NCBI GenBank assembly: GCA_030612585.1
Contig: JAUWNP010000003.1
Location: forward strand, 1 to 64,000
From: Anaerolineae bacterium
GTDB taxonomy: Bacteria; Chloroflexota; Anaerolineae; B4-G1
DNA length: 64,000 nucleotides
Direction: 5' to 3'
Shown: piece by piece, positions 1 through 10,419 of the stretch
Position numbering within the stretch: position 1 is the first letter of the stretch
How the letters are laid out: the number at the start of each line of letters is the position of its first letter
Notes under the pieces: model-generated
Database searches by the model: none
The model's input: the letters and a program-made list of their open reading frames with translations, nothing else
Told to the model about the DNA's origin: nothing
Made by a program: the position numbers and the translations under genes

Positions 1-708
1 AACGTCCTTGTGGCTTCGCGTGGCACGGACGACGTCTACGATGTAGCCGCGCACCGACTCCTCGACCCGCACCTCCCGCACCTGTCGCTGTATGGCGACC
101 AACTCGTCGGGGGTGGTGACCGGCTCCAGTTCATCCAACGGATCCTCTCGCTCAAAGCGGAGCAGGATGGCATGCTCCTCCTCCTTCGTCGGATAGCCGA
201 TGGGAAGTTTGACCAGGAAGCGGTCCACCTGCGCCTCCGGCAGGGGGAAGGTGCCTTCCAATTCGATCGGGTTCTGCGTGGCCATCACCAGAAAGGGACG
301 CGGAAGGAAATAGGTTACACCATCCACGGTGATCTGCTGTTCCTGCATCGCCTCCAGCATGGCCGACTGGGTGCGCGGCGTGGCGCGGTTGATCTCGTCG
401 GCCAGCACAACCTGCGACATCAGCGGCCCAGGACGAAACTCGAACTCCTGCGTCTTCTGGTTGAAAAAGCTGATGCCGGTGACGTCGGAAGGGAGCAGGT
501 CGGGGGTGAACTGGATGCGGCGGAAGGTGCAGCCCAGGCTGGCAGCAATGGACTTCGCCAGCGTGGTCTTGCCGATGCCGGGCACGTCCTCGATGAGGAT
601 ATGACCCTCGCAGAAGATGGCAACCAGCGCCAGGTTTATCACCTCGTCCCTACCGACGATGACTTTCTGGATGTTCTCGCGCGCACGAGCAGCGACTTCG
701 GCGATCAT
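1..708 (-). CDS. MoxR-family AAA+ ATPase (3' end outside window)
   Basis: This is the N-terminal 236 codons of a MoxR-type AAA+ ATPase, a cytoplasmic chaperone-like ATPase that usually works with VWA-domain partners. The translation shows the Walker A region ([10 protein letters not shown]), the Walker B/DEIN motif ([21 protein letters not shown]) trimmed here to its core DEINR, and the sensor motif ATQNP followed by [14 protein letters not shown]. The start at 708 is preceded by a clear AGGAG site. The gene continues past the left edge, so the lid domain and any partner gene cannot be seen. The family call is firm; the substrate is unknown. Confidence 0.93.
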   Translation of the reverse strand, partial: MIAEVAARARENIQKVIVGRDEVINLALVAIFCEGHILIEDVPGIGKTTLAKSIAASLGCTFRRIQFTPDLLPSDVTGISFFNQKTQEFEFRPGPLMSQVVLADEINRATPRTQSAMLEAMQEQQITVDGVTYFLPRPFLVMATQNPIELEGTFPLPEAQVDRFLVKLPIGYPTKEEEHAILLRFEREDPLDELEPVTTPDELVAIQRQVREVRVEESVRGYIVDVVRATRSHKDV

Positions 709-1047
709 TTTAGTCTCCTGTCTTAGTGGTTAGTTGTTAGCAGTAGACAGTTAGCAAGGGCTTGCAATTAGAATACCTTCGAGTGGGTCATTTGGTTCAG
801 TCCTACAGTCCTTGCACCAAAGACGAGTATAGCACAAAACAGGAGCAAAGGGTACTCTACGTATGGGGTTTTCAGCAGGCGAAATCCAATATGCGGGGAT
901 ATGTCACAGCCTTGACGAAATCACGCTGTCGCCCGTTTGTCCCCAACATGGTACGCTCCAAGACTGGCGTTGCCCATATTTGATGACTATGCTATAATCA
1001 AACTCAGGATACAGGCGTACACGTCCTCATCTGAAGGAGCAGGTGCA
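709..1047. other. Intergenic region between divergent moxR and TPR genes
   Basis: This 339-base gap holds a TTAG-rich repeat block near 724-756 (several GTTAG-type words, the same family as at 25186 and 31384) and a promoter for the rightward gene at 970-998. I see no RNA gene or conserved open frame in the remainder. Confidence 0.5.
970..998 (+). promoter_or_regulatory. Probable sigma-70 promoter for the TPR/HTH gene
   Basis: A TTGCCC -35 (970-975) and a perfect TATAAT -10 (993-998) are separated by 17 bp. They end 49 bases before the start codon at 1048. The -10 and the spacing are strong and the -35 is weak. Confidence 0.55.
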
Positions 1048-1719
1048 ATGGCAAGGAAACGGGTCAGTATGGGCGACCGTCGCAAGGCAAGGGAATACGA
1101 GAAGCAGGGCATTCAGGCCTACGATGGGTGGGACGTTGACCGGGCCACTGGGTGCTTCGAGGCCGCCATCCACCTCGTCCCTGATGAACCAGATTACCGG
1201 CTTCACCTGGCACGGACGTTGGCTCGCAGCGGCGACTTCGACCAGGCATTGCGAGCGCTGGCCGACTTTATGCGGCTGGAGCCCGAATCGCCACTGCAGG
1301 ATCGCTTCGAGCAACTCTTTGCCAGCGGGATGGACAAGGTAGAACTGCTGCTCACCGACAAGATGACTACAGCAGGGATGCCCATCGAGGAGATCGGCGC
1401 TGCCATTCAGATGTGGCTGGAGTACCGCATCACTCTCGGACGCGACGCGCTCATCATGCGCAAGCCGGAGACCTGGGCGGCAGCGATCGACTACACAGTG
1501 CGCAAAGTCAACCTACGTTCGATGAAGCGACGGGAGATCGCAGCACTCTACGGCGTCAGCAATGGGGCTGTGAGAGACCGGCACAGCGACCTAGTACACA
1601 CGCTCGACGTGATGCCATGCGACTACCGGTACTTCACGGGCAAGGAAAATCCGTTGGACAAACTGGTTGAGGCAGCGGAATTGCTGGAACAACTGGAGGC
1701 CCGTTTTCGGGAGCCGTAG
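1048..1719 (+). CDS. TPR protein with C-terminal helix-turn-helix
   Basis: A 223-residue cytoplasmic protein. Residues about 15-85 look like two TPR units (pattern A-Y-D..D.A...FEAAI and DYRLHLARTLARSGDFDQA). Residues about 150-195 contain WAAAIDYTVRKVN followed by a helix-turn-helix (MKRREIAALYGVSNGAVRDR). This tandem is seen in other bacterial TPR proteins and suggests nucleic-acid or regulatory binding, but the target is unknown. The start at 1048 is set by GAAGGAG 9 bases upstream; a longer in-frame start at 937 has no such site. After the TAG stop the same frame stays open for 48 more codons to 1866, so the amber codon could mark a truncation. Confidence 0.75.
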   Translation: MARKRVSMGDRRKAREYEKQGIQAYDGWDVDRATGCFEAAIHLVPDEPDYRLHLARTLARSGDFDQALRALADFMRLEPESPLQDRFEQLFASGMDKVELLLTDKMTTAGMPIEEIGAAIQMWLEYRITLGRDALIMRKPETWAAAIDYTVRKVNLRSMKRREIAALYGVSNGAVRDRHSDLVHTLDVMPCDYRYFTGKENPLDKLVEAAELLEQLEARFREP

Positions 1720-1883
1720 CGCAACAACCAGGTTGCGACACTTCACTCAACAGCCGATCAAGAGGAAATCTACGGCCGCAGTTTCGACGACTACAACTCA
1801 CTGGAGCACGAACTGACGGGGTATTGTGCTACATTCGCCTACGATGGGATGAATGTGACATCGTGAAGCGCGAACGATTCCTC

Positions 1884-4800
1884 CTACTCTTGAGCCACGG
1901 GAATAATGAACGAGAAGGTGCTGCCCTTGCCCACCTCGCTCTCGACCCAGATTTCACCGCCCTGCAGTTCCACCAGGCTCTTGGTGATGACAAGTCCCAG
2001 CCCGGTCCCCGGCACACCACGTACGGCAGGGTCATCGGCGCGGAAGTACTTGGTGAAGAGACGCTGCTTATTCTCAGGTGTCATGCCTACACCCGTATCG
2101 GTCACCGAACACAGTACGAATTCGTCCTGCCCCGTGGCATCCCGTCCATCCGACCACCGTTGAGCGCGAATCGCGATATGCCCCCCCTCAGGCGTGTACT
2201 TGTAGGCATTGCTCACCAGATTAGTCAAGATCTGCACCAACCGATCCCGATCACCCCTCACCGGTGACAAGTCGGCCGGAACCTCCACTTCCAACGTCTG
2301 CTGCTTGGCCTCGATTTGCCCTCGGATAGTGCGCAGCGCCTCACCGATCACCCTCTCAATAGACACGCTCCTAAACTCCAGCCGCATGCGGCCACCCTCA
2401 ATGCGCGAGATGTCCAATAGACTACTGACCAGCGTGTTCAAGCGATCCACATTCGACCGTACCGTCCCCAGGAAATTGCTCTGCGTCTCGGTCAGTTCGC
2501 CAGCGGCCCCCTGGATCAACAGGTCCGTGTAGCCCTTAATCGAGGTCATCGGCTGCTTGAGTTCGTGGGAGACGAAGGAGACGAACTCGGTCTTGGCTTC
2601 GTTAGCACGGCGGACCTGCTCGAAGAGACGGGCGTTCTCAATGGCGATGGCCGCGTGGTCGGCCAAGCGAGAGATGAACTCCAGTGCCTCACCGTTCAAG
2701 CAGCCCTTCTGGGAGGACTCCAGCACCACGACGCCGACGATTTGATCCTCCCAACGGATGGGCACCGTCAACTGGGCTACCATCCCCGGCACTACTGGTG
2801 CGTAATCGGGATCGTTCTCCGCGTCCTCCACGAGTTCGGACTTGCCGGTCTGCACCACTCGCCCAATGACTCCCTGTTCCAGTGGCCAAAGCTCTTCCTC
2901 GTGAGTGGAGATCAATTCCTCCGGGTATCCCCGGTTGGCCAGGAAGCGCAACCCGCGCAGCCCGTCCTCCGTCTCGATAATCGCCGCTATGAGCCCGATG
3001 TCCGCCCCCGTTGTGCGCAGCGACCAGTCCAGCGTCAGGCCCATCACCTGATCATAATCCAGGGTAGCGTTGAGTTCCCGGTCAATGCGCTGCATCATCG
3101 AGAGTTCTTCGACCCGTGCAGAGAGAGCCTGATCGGTTTGGGTGAACAACCGGGCATTCTCGATGGAAATAGCGGCATTGGTTGCAAACGCCGTCAGCAG
3201 TCGCTCGTCGTCCTCGTCAAATGGCACACTATCGCGCCGATTGAGCAGTTCGACTACGCCAACAGTGTGCCCCCGGCTGACCATTGGCACGGCGATGATG
3301 GAGTGAGTAATGAACCTGTCATCAAGGTCCCGGTACCAACGCTGGTCAGACTGCGCGTCCCTGATGATAACCGGCTTGCCCTCCTGAATCACTGCGCCCA
3401 CGACGCCGGTGCCAGGGGAAAGGCGCGTGCCCACCAGGTCAGCAGAGCCTGGTCCGGTGGTCACCTCGAAGACCAGTTCGCCGGTGCCTTGATCTACCAG
3501 CACCAGCGATCCGGCCTCAGCCTGGAGGAGTGCGACCGCTTTGTCCATAATCAGGTTCAGCACCGTCTGCAGGTCCAAGGTCGAGGTGATGACGCTGCCG
3601 ACCTCGTTGAGGGCAGTCAACTGCCGGGCGTGTTCCTCCATCTCTCGATAGAGACGTGCTTTGTCCAGAATCGCGGCTGCCTGGTCGGCGATGGCGGAGA
3701 AGATCTCCAATTGCTCGTCGGAATAGGTCACGGCGGGATCGAAACTGGAGACGTTCATCACCCCAACGACCCGGTCGCCAGCGTTGAGCGGCACCCCTAT
3801 CCAGGCTCTCCCCGGCCGGCCTCCGGGAGTGATCTCCCGGCGAAGACATTCCTGGATGTATTCATCTGCCACGATGGGCCGCCTCGTGCGCACGATTTCT
3901 CCGGTCAGGCCCATCCCCACCGACCACTCGTCGTCCGGGTGCAACCGCTCGCCGTCTTCGACGTAGAAGGCAAATGAGAGAGTTTCCTTCTCTGGGTTGT
4001 ACAACGCTATGTAGAAGTTGCTGGTATCGAGCACGCGGCTGGTCTGAGCGTAGATCAACTCCATCAGGTCGTCCACATCCATCGTGAAGTTGACCGCCTG
4101 CCCAACCCAGCGCAGCACGTCCACCTCCGTCATCCGCCGCTCGAGGTCACTGATGAGACGTGCTTTCTCCAGGGCCACCGCTACATTGGAGCCAAGTGCC
4201 TCCAGGGTGACCAGATCGTCCGAAGAGAAAGGCGCACCGCTGCGCTTGGGTCCCAGTGTCAGCCAGCCGTGGCCCGGTACTGGCACGAAGAGAGCAGGAC
4301 GCAGGACGTCCAGTGATTCGCGCTCGGCCACCAGATGAGGGGGCAGGGGGCGACCCTGGTAGAGGTAGGTGCTTGCGCGCCGCTTGAGCATCTGGTGAGC
4401 GAGCGGGCCCTCCCGGATGAAAGTCACAGACGAGAATGGCCTGCTTCCAATGACGTGAGGTACGTAACACGCGCGCTGCGGATCATGTAAGAACAGGGCG
4501 GCGAATTGCGGGCGACAGGCTGACTCCAGTGTCTCATCCAGAACACCCAGGACCGATGACATTTCCACAGTCTCGGCCAGCCGGCTGGCAAAGCGTCGTA
4601 CTATGCGATGATGGTCAACCGCTTCGCGCAGGAAGATACGATCCACCAAGCGCTGCAGACGTATCCACACCGGGTTCAGAAGCAGCGTCAGCAAAAGGAC
4701 GAAGATACCCAGGACGAGGGGATGACTGGCCTGGAGCGTCAGGCCGAACACGCGGCTGATCAAATAGAGGAAAAGGAAATACACCCCAACCACCCCGGTG

Positions 4801-5897
4801 CTCAGCAGCGCATAGGCAACGGACCGGCTGACCACCAGGTTGATATCTAACAGACGATAGCGCAAGATGGCGTAAGCGATAGACAGAGGGAATAGGACAA
4901 GCCAGGGCAGAATGAGCACTGGAGGGAAGGCCCCACCAGCGTAGCGGCTGATGAGAAACCAGGCCGCTACCGGCCCGAAGGCCAGTAGGCCACCCCATAG
5001 AATGGTACGCGCCTGGGCCTGCACAACAGGCGATTGGGAGCGACGATACCGGTAGACCATCATCGCCAGAATAGCAACAATGCCCACAATCCCAAAGGCA
5101 AAGGCCGCATACCAGGTGTCGAAGTAGGCTGTAGGTGCCTCGAAATTCAAGAGAGAGAATTGATTGACGATGGCGATGACCGCGCCCGGCACGTAGGCCA
5201 GATAGTGAAGGGAAGGTGCACGATCAAGAAATCGCACCCGCTGGGGGAATACCAGTGCCAGATGAATGGCAACGCTGCCAACCAGAGAGATGGTGGCAAT
5301 CCACACACGCGGAAGGCGGTGAGTGGTGTAAACGTCGAACAGCAGGCCCAGGCTCAGTGCGACCATTGCACACAGCATCGCAAACACGCGCCCGGCCGGT
5401 TCGTGCCGTCGCGCCAGGAAGACCCAGGTGCCGATCCCCAGATAGATCAGCCCCAGGACGTAGGGCAGGGCAAAAAAACCGGTCAGTTCCTTGACGGGAA
5501 AAGACTCCAGGCGCACGTGGACGCCACGCAGTGCGCCATCCTCGCCTCGTGCCGTCAGCGTAACCACGTCACCGGGCTCGTGCTGTGCCAGTGTGCGCAT
5601 CAACGCCGTGGTGCTTTCCAGCAACCGACCGTCGAGGGCGGCCAGGTGGTCGGGGAAGTGAAGGCCGGCAGCATAGCCGGGCCAGGTAGAGTCGCCCAGA
5701 TTGTTGACGATCAGGGTAGGCTCGGTGAACAGGCCGGGGAAAGGAACCAACGCCGTGCGCCAGGCCAGGAAGGCGGCCCAGGTCAGAAGAAGCACCGTCG
5801 CAGCAAGTACCACCACGACGATCCACATCTGTGGGGTCATCCTGCCCTGGAAGTGTCCAAGAGTTTGGGGATCGCCTGCATCTCCCACGTCGCTCAC
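1884..5897 (-). CDS. Membrane-bound multi-GAF sensor histidine kinase
   Basis: A 1337-residue hybrid membrane sensor. One membrane segment near residues 22-46 is followed by a short extracytoplasmic PDZ-like stretch (about 50-140), then a multi-helix membrane region (about 140-410). Four GAF domains follow (about 435-590, 600-755, 765-920, 935-1090). The C-terminus holds a HisKA domain with phospho-acceptor His near 1111 ([10 protein letters not shown]) and an HATPase domain (N box [10 protein letters not shown] box DTGVGM, G2 box GTGLGL). No response regulator is adjacent, so its partner is elsewhere. The start is a GTG at 5897 with a weak ribosome site; an ATG at 5840 is an alternative. Ligand and output are unknown. 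Confidence 0.92.
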   Translation of the reverse strand: MSDVGDAGDPQTLGHFQGRMTPQMWIVVVVLAATVLLLTWAAFLAWRTALVPFPGLFTEPTLIVNNLGDSTWPGYAAGLHFPDHLAALDGRLLESTTALMRTLAQHEPGDVVTLTARGEDGALRGVHVRLESFPVKELTGFFALPYVLGLIYLGIGTWVFLARRHEPAGRVFAMLCAMVALSLGLLFDVYTTHRLPRVWIATISLVGSVAIHLALVFPQRVRFLDRAPSLHYLAYVPGAVIAIVNQFSLLNFEAPTAYFDTWYAAFAFGIVGIVAILAMMVYRYRRSQSPVVQAQARTILWGGLLAFGPVAAWFLISRYAGGAFPPVLILPWLVLFPLSIAYAILRYRLLDINLVVSRSVAYALLSTGVVGVYFLFLYLISRVFGLTLQASHPLVLGIFVLLLTLLLNPVWIRLQRLVDRIFLREAVDHHRIVRRFASRLAETVEMSSVLGVLDETLESACRPQFAALFLHDPQRACYVPHVIGSRPFSSVTFIREGPLAHQMLKRRASTYLYQGRPLPPHLVAERESLDVLRPALFVPVPGHGWLTLGPKRSGAPFSSDDLVTLEALGSNVAVALEKARLISDLERRMTEVDVLRWVGQAVNFTMDVDDLMELIYAQTSRVLDTSNFYIALYNPEKETLSFAFYVEDGERLHPDDEWSVGMGLTGEIVRTRRPIVADEYIQECLRREITPGGRPGRAWIGVPLNAGDRVVGVMNVSSFDPAVTYSDEQLEIFSAIADQAAAILDKARLYREMEEHARQLTALNEVGSVITSTLDLQTVLNLIMDKAVALLQAEAGSLVLVDQGTGELVFEVTTGPGSADLVGTRLSPGTGVVGAVIQEGKPVIIRDAQSDQRWYRDLDDRFITHSIIAVPMVSRGHTVGVVELLNRRDSVPFDEDDERLLTAFATNAAISIENARLFTQTDQALSARVEELSMMQRIDRELNATLDYDQVMGLTLDWSLRTTGADIGLIAAIIETEDGLRGLRFLANRGYPEELISTHEEELWPLEQGVIGRVVQTGKSELVEDAENDPDYAPVVPGMVAQLTVPIRWEDQIVGVVVLESSQKGCLNGEALEFISRLADHAAIAIENARLFEQVRRANEAKTEFVSFVSHELKQPMTSIKGYTDLLIQGAAGELTETQSNFLGTVRSNVDRLNTLVSSLLDISRIEGGRMRLEFRSVSIERVIGEALRTIRGQIEAKQQTLEVEVPADLSPVRGDRDRLVQILTNLVSNAYKYTPEGGHIAIRAQRWSDGRDATGQDEFVLCSVTDTGVGMTPENKQRLFTKYFRADDPAVRGVPGTGLGLVITKSLVELQGGEIWVESEVGKGSTFSFIIPVAQE

Positions 5898-5930
5898 CTC
5901 ACGCGCTGTCCGATACCATACACCAGCACT

Positions 5931-5959
5931 ATTTTAGCACAGAGGCGGCGAATTGTCTA
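5931..5959 (-). promoter_or_regulatory. Probable promoter for the multi-GAF kinase
   Basis: On the minus strand TAGACA (5959-5954) and TAAAAT (5936-5931) are separated by exactly 17 bp and lie about 35 bases upstream of the GTG start. Matches are 5/6 for each hexamer. Confidence 0.5.
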
Positions 5960-6048
5960 TAGCCTCTCCTCCCCACAGACGGCTCAGTTCGAGGGAGTGC
6001 AGTTCGTCGGTGTGTCCGCAGACGTAGCGACCGACGTTAAAGTCACCC

Positions 6049-8517
6049 TCAACACTCGCTATGGCCGCAGGCATAACACCTCCGGCAGCCCTCCTCGTTC
6101 ACCAATGCCGCGTGTCCGCACTCTGGGCACAAGTCGCCCGCGGGGAACAGCGACAACTGCTCTATTCCCTCCGTTTCACCCGGCGACTCGAGTATCCCCA
6201 GATGCTCAGCCAACACCTGCGCCACGCCGTCGGGCAGGCTCCGCACCCGGTCGCGCCCAAAGCCCAGAGGTCGTCCGCCACCGATGCCCTTCAATTGTTT
6301 CACCACCTGCTTGAGCCGGCGCGGCGCCGAGAGCGGCGAGGGGACACGAAGGATAAGTGAGATCAGTCGCCCGATGGCCTCCGCCACCGCCGCAGTATCC
6401 GACCCCGCCTTGCCCACATTCAGGAAAACCTCGAAGGGCTCACCGTCGCCGTTGATGTTGACGGTGATGTAGGCCGTCCCAAGCGGCGTGCCCAGGTGGT
6501 AGGTCTTGCCATCCAGGTGATGTGGACGAGGCCGCACGGTCGTAAGCACCATCGGCGTCCTACGGGCTTGTTTCCTGGCCCGCCGCGTTGCCTCCGTCTC
6601 CAGCACCACTTTCTCCCGCGAGCCGGTCACGTAGACTGTAAGCCCTTTGCAGCCCAGTTTCCATGCCAGTTGGAAAGCCCGAGCCACATCGTCAGGAGTG
6701 GCTGTAGCGGAGAAATTGATCGTCTTCGATATGCTCGAGTCCACAAATGCCTGGAGCGCCGCCTGCATGCGCACGTGCTCCTCGGCGGTGATGTCTCCGG
6801 CGACGACGAAGACATCGCGCACTGCGGGAGGTACATCCTCAATGTTTTGACAACTCCCGGTCACCATTACCTGCTGGACGATACGCTCACGTGCTGCATC
6901 ATCCAGTCCAACCTCCCTTAACGCCTGTAGGAAGAGCGGACTTACGTATTGGAGTTCCAGATCCTTGCCATTGTCGTTCACACGGCGCACGTACGCCAGT
7001 GCGAAGACCGGCTCGCAGCCGTAGGCCTCACAACCGGAGACGGTGGCGATGGTTCCAGTCGGCGCCACGGTCGTCTGAGCGGCATTATGGATACCGTACC
7101 GCCGGATGCCCTCGACAACCGCCTCCCAATCCAGAGGCGGCCGGCCCCACTTCTCCAGCCGCGCGTAGGGCGTCAGAGGTCGCGGCACCGTCCAGCGCAG
7201 GACTTCGGCGAGTTCGGTCGAGCCGTCGTCGGGGTCGTAGATACTGCCCCGGATCGCAGGAAACGGCCCGCGCTTCCGTGCTAACTGGATGCTGGTACGC
7301 ATCGCGTGGTAGCGGATGAACTCCATCACCTGTGCTGCTAACTCCTGAGCCTCCTCACTGCCGTAGCGCACCCGCAGGTGATACAGTAGGTCACCCAACC
7401 CCATTATGCCCAGCCCGATACGGCGGGTGCGGTGGGCCGCCTCCTTAAGTTGCGGCACCGCTGGCACGTAGGCATTGGCATTAATCACGTCGTCCAAGAA
7501 GCGCACCGCCAGTTCGACCGTCTCCCGCAGATTCTCCCAATCCACCGCCGGGTGACCATTGTCCCCATGGCTCACGTGCCGCGCCAGGTTGACCGAGCCC
7601 AGGCAGCAGTTCTCGTAGGGCAACAAAAACTGTTCTGCGCAGGGATTACTCGCCTCATACTCCCCCAGGTGCGGACACGGATTATCCCGGTTAGCCGTAT
7701 CCAAGAACAAAACGCCCGGCTCCCCGTTGCGGTGGGCTCCGGTGATGATCTCGTCGAAGATCTCTCGCGCCCGCACAGTCTTCCAGACCTTGCCATCCTG
7801 AGAGTTCACCAGATCAATCGTGCCGTCCTCCTCCACCGCCCTCATGAAAGCGTCGGTCACGCCGACGGAGATGTTGAAGTTTGTGATGGTGTTCTCGTTG
7901 CTTTTGCAGTGGATGAACTCACGAATGTCAGGGTGATCAACTCGCAGCACGGCCATATTTGCCCCACGGCGCGCCCCACCCTGACTGACGATCCCGGAGG
8001 CGACGTCGAAGACCTGCATGAAGCCCACCGGCCCCGTGGCCCGGCCCCCACTACTGCGTACCACGCCCCCCCTGGGGCGCAGGCGAGAGAAAGAGAAGCC
8101 CGTTCCACCACCAGTCTGCTGGATAAGCGCCGCGTCGCGCAGAGTCTGGAAGATGCCATCCTCCTCGCGGCCCATGTCATCGGAGATGGGTAATACAAAA
8201 CACGCGGCTAGCTGTGCAAGCGGCGTCCCGGCCCCCGTGAAGGTCGGTGAGTTGGGCAAGAAGCGCAGGCTGGTGATTAGATCATAAAAGATTCCCCCTA
8301 CCGCCGCTACGTCATCGCCCCACTCTTCTTCAACAGCGGCGACGTGGAAAGCCACACGCTGGAACACCTGCTCGACCGTCTCCGCCGGCTGACCGTCAGG
8401 TCCTCTGCGCAAATAGCGACGCTTCAGGACAACAAGCGCGTTTTCAGTTAACCTGACCTCATGTCCCATCTGCTGCCCAGATAATGAGATTACCGTTGGT
8501 TGAGCTATGTCTAGCAT
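6049..8517 (-). CDS. nrdJ: Adenosylcobalamin-dependent ribonucleotide reductase (class II)
   Basis: An 822-residue class II ribonucleotide reductase, which makes deoxynucleotides from ribonucleotides with adenosylcobalamin as radical source and needs neither oxygen nor a small subunit. Visible family signatures are RFLPNSPTF, the [13 protein letters not shown] loop, SNPCAEQ near residue 290 (usually NPCGEQ), and [18 protein letters not shown]. The C-terminus carries a zinc-ribbon-like cluster (CPECG...CRRCYACG) containing cysteines that probably recycle the active site. Length is normal and there is no intein. The start at 8517 has AAGGGAGA upstream. It follows nrdR by 33 bases in the same direction, so both are probably repressed by NrdR when dATP is plentiful. 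Confidence 0.97.
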   Translation of the reverse strand: MLDIAQPTVISLSGQQMGHEVRLTENALVVLKRRYLRRGPDGQPAETVEQVFQRVAFHVAAVEEEWGDDVAAVGGIFYDLITSLRFLPNSPTFTGAGTPLAQLAACFVLPISDDMGREEDGIFQTLRDAALIQQTGGGTGFSFSRLRPRGGVVRSSGGRATGPVGFMQVFDVASGIVSQGGARRGANMAVLRVDHPDIREFIHCKSNENTITNFNISVGVTDAFMRAVEEDGTIDLVNSQDGKVWKTVRAREIFDEIITGAHRNGEPGVLFLDTANRDNPCPHLGEYEASNPCAEQFLLPYENCCLGSVNLARHVSHGDNGHPAVDWENLRETVELAVRFLDDVINANAYVPAVPQLKEAAHRTRRIGLGIMGLGDLLYHLRVRYGSEEAQELAAQVMEFIRYHAMRTSIQLARKRGPFPAIRGSIYDPDDGSTELAEVLRWTVPRPLTPYARLEKWGRPPLDWEAVVEGIRRYGIHNAAQTTVAPTGTIATVSGCEAYGCEPVFALAYVRRVNDNGKDLELQYVSPLFLQALREVGLDDAARERIVQQVMVTGSCQNIEDVPPAVRDVFVVAGDITAEEHVRMQAALQAFVDSSISKTINFSATATPDDVARAFQLAWKLGCKGLTVYVTGSREKVVLETEATRRARKQARRTPMVLTTVRPRPHHLDGKTYHLGTPLGTAYITVNINGDGEPFEVFLNVGKAGSDTAAVAEAIGRLISLILRVPSPLSAPRRLKQVVKQLKGIGGGRPLGFGRDRVRSLPDGVAQVLAEHLGILESPGETEGIEQLSLFPAGDLCPECGHAALVNEEGCRRCYACGHSEC

Positions 8518-8550
8518 CGCTGTCTCCCTTCGTGAAAAACCACTCTTGTC

Positions 8551-9003
8551 CTACTCCCGCTCCCCCAACAGACGATCAATCTCAGCCCGCACTGCCTCCA
8601 GGTCCCCCAGACCTAGAAAGACGATGGCGTAACGAATATAAGAGACCGGGTCCAATGCCTTGAGTTCCTCGATGGTAAAATCGCCGATCACACGGCTGGG
8701 AATCTCCGTCTTGCCCAACTGACGAATATGATCCTCAACCCGATCCACCACTCGTTCCAGGTCATCGCCCGAGATAGGCCGCCTGGCACAGGCAGTGCGC
8801 AGGCCCGCAAGCAACTTCTCGCGGTTGAACTCCTCCCGCCGATCATCTCGCTTGACCACCAACGGGGTGGTCAGGATGGCTCGCTCGACTGTGCTGAAAC
8901 GCTGCCCACACGCTTTGCACACACGACGACGACGCACACCGCGTGCACTGCGAGTCGTATCAATCACCCGCGTGCGAGCACTACCGCAATAAGGACACTT
9001 CAT
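8551..9003 (-). CDS. nrdR: Transcriptional repressor NrdR
   Basis: A 150-residue ATP-cone repressor of ribonucleotide reductase genes. The N-terminal zinc ribbon is complete (MKCPYCGS at residues 1-8 and RRRVCKACGQRFST near 30-45), followed by the ATP-cone (VVKRDDRREEFNREKLLAGL). The start at 9003 gives the canonical MKCPYC beginning and has GGGAGG upstream; the open frame reaches back to 9039 but would run into the regulatory region. It is the first gene of an nrdR-nrdJ operon and carries two NrdR boxes in its own leader, so it is probably autoregulated. Confidence 0.97.
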   Translation of the reverse strand: MKCPYCGSARTRVIDTTRSARGVRRRRVCKACGQRFSTVERAILTTPLVVKRDDRREEFNREKLLAGLRTACARRPISGDDLERVVDRVEDHIRQLGKTEIPSRVIGDFTIEELKALDPVSYIRYAIVFLGLGDLEAVRAEIDRLLGERE

Positions 9004-9039
9004 CGCTTTATCCTCCCGAATCAGGTGGGGTTGAAACAC

Positions 9040-9086
9040 ACGCCAGATATGGGGGGTGAGGAAAACAAAAACCCCACATCTGGGGT
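9040..9086 (-). promoter_or_regulatory. Tandem NrdR boxes
   Basis: Two imperfect palindromes of the form CCA-N4-TGG lie at 9040-9055 and 9071-9086. Their centres (9047.5 and 9078.5) are exactly 31 bp apart, the three-helical-turn spacing known for NrdR box pairs. The distal one reads ACCCCACATCTGGGGT and keeps the invariant A, C, A, T and G positions of the consensus (acaCwAtATaTwGtgt), but is much more G+C-rich. The pair lies 37-83 bases upstream of the nrdR start and just downstream of the predicted transcription start, suited to repression. Confidence 0.75.
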
Positions 9087-9101
9087 ATCATGCGCCTGTG
9101 A

Positions 9102-9129
9102 ATTATACCACAACCTGTGTAGCACACAA
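9102..9129 (-). promoter_or_regulatory. Promoter of the nrdR-nrdJ operon
   Basis: A perfect TATAAT -10 on the minus strand (9107-9102) is preceded by TTGTGT at 16 bp (9129-9124). Transcription would begin near 9095, about 10 bases before the first NrdR box. Confidence 0.5.
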
Positions 9130-9303
9130 GTGGATTCACGCTACATTATCTTAAAAATCTCACTGAAAAACGAAGTTTAAGATTGGGGGATGGCATGGCC
9201 AAACTGCCCACGCAAACAGACAGCCAGCACCACTATAGAGACACATTCGATGTGTCCCCACAGACTACACAATCGCTAGCGTAAGCGTATTCTACGTCCA
9301 GAC

Positions 9304-10368
9304 CTAACTACGGCGGCGCAGGAAGGCCGGGATCTCCAGGTCGTCTTTGTCGAAAGCAGGCAGCGAGAACTCCACCGCGTCACTGAGCGTTGCCCGTACT
9401 GTACGCGGGCGCGGTTCTGTGCTATCGAAGCCGGTGGCGATGACAGTGATACGGATCTCGTCACCCATATTCTCGTCAATGACAGCCCCAAAGATGAGAT
9501 TCACTTCGGGGTGCGCGGTCTGCTTGATGATCGAAGCCGCCTCATTGACCTCAAACAGGCTCAGGTCCGGCCCTCCGGTGATGTTGAAGAGAATCCCGCG
9601 AGCACCGTCAATCGTGATATCCAGAAGCCGGCTGGAGATAGCCTGCTGCGCCGCCTCGATGGCCCGATTCTCGCCACCGGCATGTCCAACGGCCATCAAC
9701 GCCGCACCGCCCTCGGACATGATCGTCCGCACATCGGCGAAGTCCAGGTTGATCAGACCGGGCACGGTGATCAATTCCGAGATGCCCTGGATGCCCTGGC
9801 GCAGCACATCGTCGGCCAGAGAAAACGCACTCTGCAGGCTGACCCGCTTGTCAGTAATCTCCAACAGTCGGTCGTTGGGGATCACGATCAGCGTGTCCAC
9901 CGCCTCCTTGAGTTGCTCGATCCCTACCCGTGCTGTCTCCGCCCGCACCGCACCCTCCCAACTGAAAGGGCGGGTGACGACGCCAATGGTCAATGCCTCT
10001 ATCTCCCCGGCAATGCGGGCGATGATCGGCGCGGCTCCGGTGCCAGTGCCGCCGCCCATACCAGCGGTGATGAACACCATGTCAGAGCCGTGCAGGACTT
10101 CATGCAACTCATCGGCCGATTCTTCCGCCGCCTTGCGGCCCGTTTCCGGGTCACCACCCACACCCAGCCCGCGCGTCAGTTTATCGCCGATGCGCACTCG
10201 CTTAGGCGCGTCGGAGAGCATGAGCGCCTGGGCATCAGTGTTGACCGCGGTAAAGTCAACACCGCTCAGCCCCTCGGCAATCATGCGATTGACGGCATTA
10301 CTGCCGCCACCTCCCACGCCGATGACCCGGATTTGTGCGAAACTCTCCATCTGTGGTGACTTGTGCAT
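9304..10368 (-). CDS. ftsZ: Cell division protein FtsZ
   Basis: A 354-residue tubulin-like GTPase that forms the Z-ring. The nucleotide-binding glycine motif GGGTGTGAA is near residues 107-115, [11 protein letters not shown] lies near the N-terminus, and the T7 loop contains [11 protein letters not shown]. After a short linker the conserved tail [11 protein letters not shown], which binds FtsA, is intact. The start at 10368 (MHKSPQ) has GGGAGG 7 bases upstream; the longer start at 10386 would place that site inside the gene. It is the last gene of the dcw run, 52 bases after ftsA. Confidence 0.98.
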   Translation of the reverse strand: MHKSPQMESFAQIRVIGVGGGGSNAVNRMIAEGLSGVDFTAVNTDAQALMLSDAPKRVRIGDKLTRGLGVGGDPETGRKAAEESADELHEVLHGSDMVFITAGMGGGTGTGAAPIIARIAGEIEALTIGVVTRPFSWEGAVRAETARVGIEQLKEAVDTLIVIPNDRLLEITDKRVSLQSAFSLADDVLRQGIQGISELITVPGLINLDFADVRTIMSEGGAALMAVGHAGGENRAIEAAQQAISSRLLDITIDGARGILFNITGGPDLSLFEVNEAASIIKQTAHPEVNLIFGAVIDENMGDEIRITVIATGFDSTEPRPRTVRATLSDAVEFSLPAFDKDDLEIPAFLRRRS

Positions 10369-10419
10369 TTTGTTCCTCCCATTCATTCGTGATACAGTCG
10401 CGTGTTGCGTATTATGTGA

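Noticed and set aside
10..726. Plus-strand 238-codon frame at the left edge
   Set aside because: The minus strand encodes a clear MoxR ATPase with Walker and sensor motifs over the same bases.
2565..3977. A 470-codon open frame on the plus strand opposite the first sensor kinase
   Set aside because: It lies wholly antisense to a well-supported kinase, has no ribosome site or recognisable domain, and similar shadows occur opposite all G+C-rich genes here.
6049..8517. Intein or split gene in nrdJ
   Set aside because: The length (822 residues) and motif order are normal; no intein blocks were found.
9240..9256. GACACA/TGTGTC hairpin downstream of ftsZ as terminator
   Set aside because: The stem is 6 bp and no T-run follows in the ftsZ direction.
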